Assembly (NCBI GenBank): GCA_034440575.1
Contig: JAOTOL010001655.1
Span: forward strand, 930,001-994,000
DNA: 64,000 nt
Origin: Imbricaverruca yamaguchii
Lineage: Eukaryota; Arthropoda; Thecostraca; Neoverrucidae
Reading direction: 5' to 3'
The position numbers and the translations under genes are program-made. The notes under the pieces are model-generated. The model searched no databases and was not told the origin of the DNA. It was given only the letters and a program-made list of their open reading frames with translations. Below are positions 56,640 through 64,000 of the stretch, piece by piece (the first letter of the stretch is position 1; each line of letters starts with the position of its first letter).

Positions 56640-56984
56640 GACGGAAAATTTCGCCGCATCTGTACAGCCCGGCCGCGTTTTCATCTAGATTCCAACATCA
56701 GATAAGGCAAAAGTAATTTGATAACTCCCCGCACGACAAATGTATTCAAAAATCCCCCTCATTGGTGGCGGCTGGCGCGGCGGCGCAGTAACCTCATTAT
56801 CACACCCTGTCACCCCCAGTGAAAGGCACCACAGTGCCCGACCGGCGCGGCCGAATTAGCCAAAATCGACAAAAAGCCGGGGAGCGGCACCCACTGTGCG
56901 CCAGCAGCCGTGGAAAGTTATACGGGTAATAGAATCATCGCGGTCGGCCGACAGCGCCGGAGCCGTCTCTTGCCGATCTGTGTC
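56640..56984. other. Mixed-GC unique segment, possible regulatory DNA
   Basis: Contains ATCTAGATTCC, CAGATAAGG and GTAATTTGATAAC words, then CpG-dense sequence. No repeat or gene. Confidence 0.25.
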
Positions 56985-57278
56985 GCCGATCTGTGTTACT
57001 CAGCTGTGTCGCCGATCTGTGTTACTCAGCTGTGTCGCCAATCTGTGTTACTCAGATGTGTTGCTGATCTGTGTTACTCAGCTGTGTTGCCGATCTGTGT
57101 TACTCAGCTGTGTTGCCGATCTGGGTTACTCAGATGTGTTGTTGATCCGTGTTACTCAGCTGTGTTGCCGATCTGTGTTACTCAGCTGTGTTGCCGATCT
57201 GTGTTACTCAGCTGTATCGCCGATCTGTGTTACTCAGCTGTGTCGCCAATCTGTGTTACCCAGCTATGCCACCCGCCC
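56985..57278. repeat. 26-bp minisatellite, about 11 copies
   Basis: CAGCTGTGTCGCCGATCTGT units start at 57001 and 57027. A 26-base step lets two plus frames stay open (159 and 205 aa); these are by-products. Confidence 0.93.
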
Positions 57279-58345
57279 GTATCGCCGGTCTGTGCCTCCG
57301 CTGAGCAGCGGCACGACGACGGCGCCGGAGTGCGCTCGCGGCACGGGGCCCGCCGCTCAATTCCGCCTCAGGCGCTGCGACAGGCGTGATGCATACACGA
57401 CCGGCGACGGGCGGCGACATTGTTCGGCCGCAGAGAATGGCGAGCGCACCGCGATCTGGATCATTGTTCGCGCCGTAATGGATTCGCGAGCATGTTTGCC
57501 GGCGGCCGGCTAGGCGCGGTTCCGGCGCCGGCAGGCTCGGCCATTGACGACAGCCGACGAAAAGTCGACTGCGGAATTTCAGCTGACGGCAGATCGTCTG
57601 GTCACGGTCCAGCTGACGGCGGATCGGCTGACGACGGACTGGCTGACGGCTGACCGGCTGACGCCAAGTCTGTGCCGGAGCCGCTCTGTCCTGGCGGACG
57701 GTCTCGAGCCGCTCGGACCGGGCGTTGTTTGCACAGCTCGTATTGTTCCTCCGCCTGCCAGTCGGACTTCTGACTAGTGGTCTAGTTCGACACTCACTCT
57801 ATGCAAATGGCTGGCATCCAGCTCGGCTGTGGCCCGGGGCCGTCGACTGTCGCCACGCTCGAACTTGGCTCCGGAATTACGGAAATTACCTCCGGCTCTG
57901 CGCGCCAAGTTCGGCAGAGGCTCCGCCGGCGGACTGCGCACCGCCGCGCGCCACTCGCCGCAGTGACCCAGGTCAGGCCCGGCCCGGCTCGATACACGAT
58001 GCTATTTACAAGACATTTTTATGCAAAGCGGCCAACTTCGTTAAGGAATTTGAATACGAATGAGTGGCTGTCGCGGCCGCTGACGGCGCACGACCAGGTA
58101 GCAGGAGATGGGTATTGATCAGCGCGCCGTTCCGCCGCCGTCGACGCTTCCAATGGGTGATTAACACCCACATAAAACATGCTCCCCGGCCGGGGGAGCG
58201 GCGGTTCTCGGCGCGACGGCCGCCACGCCGGGAGATGCTCCCCGAGAGGGTGTTGCGCTCGATGAGTGATGCAGATGAGTGGAGGCGCGCTAGGCCGGCT
58301 CAGCAGGTCGGCAGTGTGGCGCTGTGATTTGTGGACGGCGGCGGA
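57279..58345. other. CpG-island-like GC-rich segment
   Basis: High CpG, with a short GCTGACGGCGGATCG repeat at 57575-57665 and an octamer ATGCAAAT at 57801-57808. ORFs on both strands follow composition. No exon identified. Confidence 0.5.
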
Positions 58346-58930
58346 GAGATGTGGCGTGCTTGAAAATGTGCGCGAATAGCTCAAAAGACGGCGACGGGGT
58401 TCAGGCATTTGCGGGTGTAGTCTCACTTCTTTGTCCGCTTTGTTGCATGCCTTTTTGTGTTGTCTAAAACAGAGAAATTGTAGGTGTATTCAAAAATCCT
58501 GATGGTTGTCCACCCATTTCGTTTGTTGGATCTGATGATTATATCAGTGCGAAGAAGCACCTTAATAAATCGACTAACGTTCATGTACAATATATTTCCA
58601 GTTGGTTATAACGTGACATGTGGGGAAAGAGCATCTTTCACATTTTGTACTGTTTTAGCAGATAGTGGTTATGACACTGTGCCTATACAAACCACCAATA
58701 TGGTGCCCGGCCACGGGCTTTTGCACTACCACATTTCTCCATAGAATCGAGTATGTTAGAACTAAATGACAGTCGACCATTGATCCGGCAGGAGAACCTT
58801 CGCGCAAAAATGACCTCCACAAATGACCTCGTGAATGTAGTGTTTCAGGGAAGCGGAGAAGGGCAAACTTAAGAAAGATTCTGATATTTTTGGTTATCTA
58901 TTCCCTTTCAGATATCACATCTTTAGCCCT
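58346..58930. other. Gene-free stretch
   Basis: Unique DNA; an 86-aa plus ORF (58484-58744) has no known signature. Confidence 0.4.
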
Positions 58931-59206
58931 TCATCAGTCAGTGTGTCGGATCTTGGTCTGGTGGTATCCTTCAGTATCTGTCAGTGTGTGACAGTGTCTG
59001 CCTGCCCCTGTCACGGTCTGTCAGTATGTCAGCGCAGTTTCTGGCAGCTCTTCGTCTGCTAGCATCTGTCAGTGTGTGTTAGTCAGTGTCTGTTGCTGAA
59101 TGTCAGGCAGTATTTGTCAGCCATTCGGTGTCTGTCAATGTGTGTCAGTCAATGTCTTTCAGCCCTTTGGTGTCTGTCAGTGTGTGTTAGCCAGTGTGTG
59201 CCAGCC
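58931..59206. repeat. Degenerate TGTCAGTGTGTG-type repeat
   Basis: Irregular CTGTCAGTGTGTGT and TCAGTCAGTGTCTG words, unit about 14-20 bases. Confidence 0.75.

Positions 59207-59283
<77 letters not shown>
59207..59283. repeat. Compound (TC)n(AC)n microsatellite
   Basis: TC run at 59212-59247 followed by AC run to 59283. Confidence 0.96.
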
Positions 59284-59285
<2 letters not shown>

Positions 59286-59309
59286 TCCATGGGTGTCCGT
59301 GGTTTTAGA

Positions 59310-59402
59310 TTTTGAGGAAGAGAAACAAAATAGAGAGAAAAAAGAGAGAAAGAGATAGCGAGAGAGAAAGAGGAGGAGGGAGTGAGGGAGAGGGAGGGAG
59401 AA
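59310..59402. repeat. GA-rich purine tract
   Basis: Plus strand almost pure A/G. Confidence 0.8.
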
Positions 59403-60000
59403 TCGATGCAGCGGGGTCACTGATGAGAAGATGAGGAAGTGAGATAACGCCGACGACTCGGTGAGCAGATGAGAGCTGGAATGACAGTGTGGCTGCTGCT
59501 ATGAGCAGATGAAGCAGTGCGATAACGCTGCCAGCTCAGTGCACCTGCCTCATCGCCGTGCTGATGAGACTGGACGATAACGCCGCCGCCTCAGCGGGCA
59601 GACAAGTCCCCTCGCCCACCACCCGGTCCCCATGGGCGCGTTTCAATCGCCCTGCACCAACGCCGCGTCTGTTTTAATCTAGACAATCCTCACACTAGAC
59701 TAGCTTTCGTTTCATTTTGGCTCCAATCATTTGCGGATTTATTAAGTTTGGCAACTCTGCGCGACTAATCCGGCGCGGCGGCGAAAGCGGCGCGGTGGCG
59801 GCCGAAATGAGGCGTGCAGGGTGTGGGTATTACCGGGCCAAGCGCGCCGGATTTGTCGCGCCGCCGGAGGGGGCGAGGGGAGGCCGGGGACAGGACCGGG
59901 GACCGAGATGGATTGGGAGAGAGAAAGGGAGGAACGATCCGCAGATGTGGAAAGAGTGGCGATGATGCGGATGGCATACACATATATCTGAGAGATGCAA
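59403..60000. other. GC-rich segment
   Basis: CGATAACGC and GATGAG words recur at 59430-59590. 59750-59930 is CpG-dense. An unmatched stretch with CCAATCATTTGCGG and TTATTAAG lies at 59680-59760. No gene. Confidence 0.4.
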
Positions 60001-60605
60001 ACGCCTATGCGCTTGCATGCAACAAACGGCACCGCATGCAATTCGCTCGATGCCAGTGGAAAGTACTCATGGTAAACAACACATGTTTATATGCATTCGC
60101 TCTATTAATTTGAGGTGCACAGCCACAGCACCACATTCACACCCGGCGACTTGACACTCATCACTTGTCATGCTGAGAGGAATTATCTGACCACAGAGTG
60201 TGGCAAATGCCAACTAAATTAATGGCACAAAAAATGTGAATGTAGGTAAGCTAAGGTTTATACTTCTGCTGGCTTACCTCTGTATAGTTCATTCGATTCA
60301 TGTGAGATCTAGCCTAAACCCAGGCACTGTCTTATGTTCATAACCATTGAAGACCGGATGTGAATAGGTCTTCTCTATGATTTCTCTTAAGATCTCAGGA
60401 TCTAGCGACAGATCGAGGAGATTCCTGACATTAGATAGCTTGACTGGCTCTCATCAAACGTGTTCATGGCTTCCATCATGAGCATCGAATATGCCCATCA
60501 TGTATCCTGTGGCACCACAGTCACTTTCAACATTCATTCAATACCAGCAGCTGTATGTTTTTTGTTGAACATATATTGTGCAAATGACCACGGCAACATT
60601 GAATA
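60001..60605. other. Gene-free stretch
   Basis: Unique DNA; nothing recognised. Confidence 0.4.
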
Positions 60606-60845
60606 ATGGGGATTGTGCCTTTCCTGCGCAAGACCAAGGCGAGAGAGGGAAATTCGGACATAAAAAACAATCTGGCAGCCATGCGCACGCCTATGGATGA
60701 CGTCATAGCTTACCTACCCGGAAGCCTTTTAACCATGTTAAAAGCAATCGATCACTCCAAAGAGACAGCGAATGTTTTTCTTTGCATGGACGAAAAATTT
60801 AAGCGCTTTCACGAAAGTTTTTGTTTGGAAGCAGTCGTGGCGTGA
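60606..60845 (+). CDS. Hypothetical 79-aa ORF
   Basis: An ATG-initiated frame with a mixed, protein-like composition (MGIVPFLRKTKAREGN, later LPGSLLTMLKAIDHSKE and DEKFKRFHESFC). Codon use is plausible but the ORF is short. No domain, splice signal or homologue is recognised. It also overlaps a perfect CRE palindrome TGACGTCA (60698-60705). It may be an exon, a transposon scrap or chance. Confidence 0.15.
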   Translation: MGIVPFLRKTKAREGNSDIKNNLAAMRTPMDDVIAYLPGSLLTMLKAIDHSKETANVFLCMDEKFKRFHESFCLEAVVA

Positions 60846-61242
60846 GAAACGTTTCTAAGCGCCGGCGGAACCGCTGGACGGAACCGCTTCACAGTGAGGG
60901 ACAAGATTAGTCACTGTGCAGTCGCGTCCAATGCCAGGAACAGCCGACCTGGAAGTCCGACACAATGGAAGCATTATGCATAAACGAACCTTTTCAACAT
61001 GCCACACACACATTGAGTGCATTAAGGAGTCTGCTTACGGTGTGAGCTAATATGTACAATGAAGTTGACTTAGTGGCTTCACAAGATCACGGTTGAGCAT
61101 CATTCCATATTCCATCATTATATGCTCAGTTCGGTGTAGTATTCCGTATCATACCGAACTGAGCATAGAACAATGTTGATTGATGTGGAGTGGTACATCT
61201 TGCTACTTTGAATACTGGCGTCTGGCTTTGTGGTGTTCCGTT
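60846..61242. other. Gene-free stretch with a hairpin
   Basis: Contains the 15-bp perfect inverted repeat at 61121-61167. Otherwise unique. Confidence 0.5.
61121..61167. repeat. Perfect 15-bp inverted repeat
   Basis: TATGCTCAGTTCGGT (61121-61135), 17-base loop, ACCGAACTGAGCATA (61153-61167). Confidence 0.93.
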
Positions 61243-62347
61243 CATAAAAAGACATAAAAGATTAGTGCAACTATGAGCCACAAGGACCCTTCATTTGTTG
61301 CACTCTGGACACTGAACCAGTTGCCTACCAAATCCGTCCATCAGCCCTCCCTGGAATACCTAAAAGCACGTCCTTTATTTGTATAATGATTGTCTATGCT
61401 GTTTTTTTTAGGATATTCAGTGTGCTCCTACTGACAATGGTTTCTGGCAGCTGGTTCTAGTGTTCTACTACCCCGTTGGTGAAGAAAGGCTGTCTTAACC
61501 TTGTGCTGCTCTGATTAACCTTCATTTTGAATTAATAACCTCTAATTGCATCATTTCGGTTAAATTCAAACATTTCCCCTGAGATATCCCTGTTCCTGAC
61601 CATGAACAAATTTGAAGACCTCGATGAGATCTCCTCTCAGTCTTCTATATCTAAATGAAAACGCATTCAATTTCTTCAATCTCTCCTCATATGCTAGGTT
61701 GCTTATACCATGAACCATTTGTGTTATCCTCTTTTGCACTAACTCTAAAAACCAACAGTCTTTTTCATGGCCAGGGGACCAAGCTTGGACAAAGTATTCC
61801 AAATGTGGCGCGACATATGCACAGTATAGCTTCTTGATGACTTCCTCACTTTTTCATGATACATTCCTATTTATTGCCCAAGCATTCTTAGTGCCTTCTT
61901 CCTGGCTTCTTTGGTCTGTTCTGATGCCCCCAATGTTGTGTTCAAAATAGCACCTAAGTCCTTCTCCTGCTGAGTCACCGAGAGTACTTGACCACACATA
62001 AAGCATGGAACCTTCATATGCTGCTTACCTACATGCATGATTTTGCACTTTTCAAAATTAAGTTCCATTTGCTATTTATCAGACCACTTCACAAGTTCTT
62101 CTTAGCCTTTCTGCAGCGAGACCTGCTCATTGTGTCCTGTTATTGCCCTAAAATAATGCCATTGTGTCCTGTTATTGCCCTCAAATCGTCCGCAAATTGC
62201 AAAACCTTACTGCTTAGACCACTTTCAACGTTATTTACAAATATAATGAACAATAGTGGCCCCAGTTCTGACCCCTGGGGGACTCCACAAAGAACATTTT
62301 GCCATGATGACTACCATTTAGCATCACTCTCTTCTGTCCATCTGAGA
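61243..62347 (-). mobile_element. CR1/L2-like LINE copy C, 5'-truncated, decayed
   Basis: Same family as copies A and B on the opposite strand. The 3' tail (CATAAAAAGACATAAAAG on plus) is at 61243, and homology ends near 62347 within the reverse transcriptase (DGQKRVMLNG, where A has DRQQRVMLNG). It is more diverged than A and B are from each other. Confidence 0.88.
61380..62345 (-). pseudogene. LINE C reverse transcriptase fragment
   Basis: Recognisable pieces in order: KRVMLNG then ESPRGQNWG (for GVPQGSVLG), the segment around FADD shortened and disrupted, LNFEKCKIMHVGKQHMK, QQEKDLGAILNTTLGASEQ, FVQAWSPGHEKDCW, SNLAYEERLKKLNAFSFRY and GDLIEVFKFVHG. The frame changes several times, so no protein can be made. 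Confidence 0.85.
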
Positions 62348-62764
62348 TCTGCTGTCCATCTTCTGACGGTGTCATGTTGTGACGACGTTGAATTACATAC
62401 AATAGCGAGACGACGATTACGACCACTACTTTACTATGTGTAAATATTGAATTCCAACTTGAAATGTTGAAATTACAACTCGAAATACTCAAACGTTTAG
62501 TTGCATATAGCAACGTAGGTATTTTCATAACCATCCAGCTATTATACATGTCTCGTTTTTGTGATCTTAACGCCGATGAAGGCATCCACTTCATCCTGTC
62601 ACTGGAGCATCTGAACCTTCTGACAACCTCAACGTCCGTTTAGTCATATTTGAAGTACATCTCATGCTATTTTACATTTCACTTGCATGCAATCGGTTAT
62701 AGGCTGCTCTAGCTATCTCGAGGAAGGCTGTGCGCTATGTAATAGCTCCAGCATCCCGATCATC
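62348..62764. other. Gene-free spacer
   Basis: Unique DNA between LINE C and the long (TA)n; nothing recognised. Confidence 0.4.
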
Positions 62765-62909
<145 letters not shown>

Positions 62910-63121
62910 CATGGATGCACATATTTGCATATGCATATGTACATGTACATAACTATAAATATCCCATTCCTATCGTCATACCGATGTCCCTTTAATCATC
63001 CCAGTGGTATGACTGCCATCAGTACCTTGACATTGTTAAATACCCAGTCATTTTTTCCATCTTCGTTCTAGACAAAAATACAACTGCACAATTCATAGAG
63101 ATATGAATATCGCCAGTGCAG

Positions 63122-63302
63122 GCATCACGTGCAGTCTAATGGCTACCGTTTGCAGTCTAATGGCCACCACGTCCAGCCTAATGGCTACCACGTGCAGTCT
63201 AATGGCCACCACGTGCAGTCTAATGGCCACCACGTCCAGCCTAATGGCTACCACGTGCAGTCTAATGGCCACCACGTCCAGCCTAATTGCCACCAAATCC
63301 GA
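63122..63302. repeat. 21-bp minisatellite, about 9 copies
   Basis: CAGTCTAATGGCCACCACGTG, seven codons long, alternates with CAGCCTAATGGCTACC variants. ORFs on both strands (74-99 aa) are repeat translations. Confidence 0.93.
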
Positions 63303-63775
63303 CTTATTGGCTGCAATATCCAATGCAATGAACGCCCAACATGTCTACCATGACATCCAACATGATGACCTCGACGTACAAAATACTATCCATAACGTCT
63401 AACATCATGACATAGCATATAGCTGAATGATCTGGACGTGCAGCATGGTGATCGCGTCGCAATGACTGACTACGACGCAGGGCGTTGATTTCCGAAAAGT
63501 ATTGGGAGGCAATGTTTGGGGGAAATGGATGGGTCGAAATGGATGGGGCTGGAGGCGCACCACATATAGTCCCATGTTAAAAGTTGAAATTATTGTGGCT
63601 ACAAAGCCAACGTTGAGGGCGCACTTGTCCCCTAAGAAGTATGCAAAACAACACCGACTCTGCCAAGTACAGCTTGATGATCTTAGCGTCCAGCCAACTG
63701 AGCATGACATCATGACTTACGTTAAAACGACCACAGCGTCCGATCAACTGACCACCACGTTGGGCCGGCTGCTCC
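63303..63775. other. Gene-free spacer
   Basis: Unique DNA; a 120-aa plus ORF (63502-63864) ends in the next array and has no known domain. Confidence 0.4.
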
Positions 63776-64000
63776 GACGTTCAGCAGGTGGAAGTACCCC
63801 GACGTTCAGCATTGGGACGTACCCCGATACCCAACATGGGAACGTGCCCCGACACCCAGCATAAGGACGTACCCCGCCGTCCAACATGGGGACGTACCCC
63901 GACGTCCAGCCTGGGGCCGTACCCCGACGTCCAGCCTGGGGACGTACCCCGACGTCCAGCCTGGGGACGTACCCCGACCCAGCCTGGGACGTACCCCGAC
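63776..64000. repeat. 25-bp minisatellite, cut by window edge
   Basis: GACGTACCCCGACGTCCAGC units step by 25 (63901, 63926). Left copies are diverged. The array continues past 64000. Confidence 0.92.

Noticed and set aside
55954..56659. Cys/Trp-rich 202-aa minus ORF
   Set aside because: Product of the 22-bp minisatellite; the Cys pattern follows the DNA period.
56896..57513. 205-aa plus ORF
   Set aside because: Most of it is the 26-bp array; the rest follows GC-rich composition.

Overview
This window reads as animal nuclear DNA, most probably from an invertebrate. It has no operons, no dense ORFs, no rRNA and no intact tRNA. It holds long AT-rich unique stretches, several CpG-dense GC islands, long (TA)n runs, many minisatellites with unrelated units, and decayed metazoan transposons: CR1/L2-like and RNase H-bearing LINEs, a Penelope-like element, tRNA-derived SINEs, and mariner/Tc1 relatives. 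I cannot name the species from the sequence. No complete host gene is visible. Most long ORFs are translations of tandem repeats whose unit lacks stops in several frames.

Layout. 1-3.1 kb: minisatellites and one exon-like ORF (964-1220). 3.5-4.6 kb: a full SINE with target-site duplication, then a 60-bp minisatellite. 6.8-8.2 kb: the 3' half of an RNase H LINE (minus strand). 9.1 kb: a possible Myb/SANT-like exon. 10.4-11.9 kb: a Penelope-like cluster with GIY-YIG domain, a hammerhead-like motif, the start of a second tandem copy, and inverted arms next to (TA)n. 13.2-17.2 kb: three large minisatellites, a perfect hairpin, and a Sox/CRE-rich segment. 20.2-26.8 kb: two CR1/L2-like LINEs head to tail; the first carries a SINE insertion and a tandemly duplicated endonuclease domain. 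26.8-31.2 kb: four minisatellites. 35.0 kb: a 272-bp open segment with splice-like flanks and no ATG start. 36.8 kb: a 72-bp-arm foldback between 13-bp direct repeats. 39.4-41.7 kb: CpG island with octamer motifs. 45.1-47.2 kb: two transposase pseudogenes, each with a near-perfect palindrome inside. 47.55-48.83 kb: a 1.28-kb foldback. 49.0-50.5 kb: a reverse-transcriptase scrap and a Tc1-like pseudogene containing its own minisatellite. 51-57 kb: more minisatellites and an A/C-rich retroelement-like segment. 56.6-60 kb: GC islands. 61.2-62.3 kb: a third, decayed CR1/L2-like copy (minus). 62.8-64 kb: a long (TA)n and two minisatellites, the last running off the window.

How it fits together. 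Nothing here forms an operon-like system. The clear proteins all belong to retroelements or DNA transposons, and every one is broken by stops, frameshifts, insertions or truncation. The interesting signals are structural: repeated use of one breakpoint motif in the LINE, inverted repeats at transposase deletion points, (TA)n tracts bordering foldback and Penelope units, and several GC islands with transcription-factor motifs that could be regulatory DNA in a gene desert.
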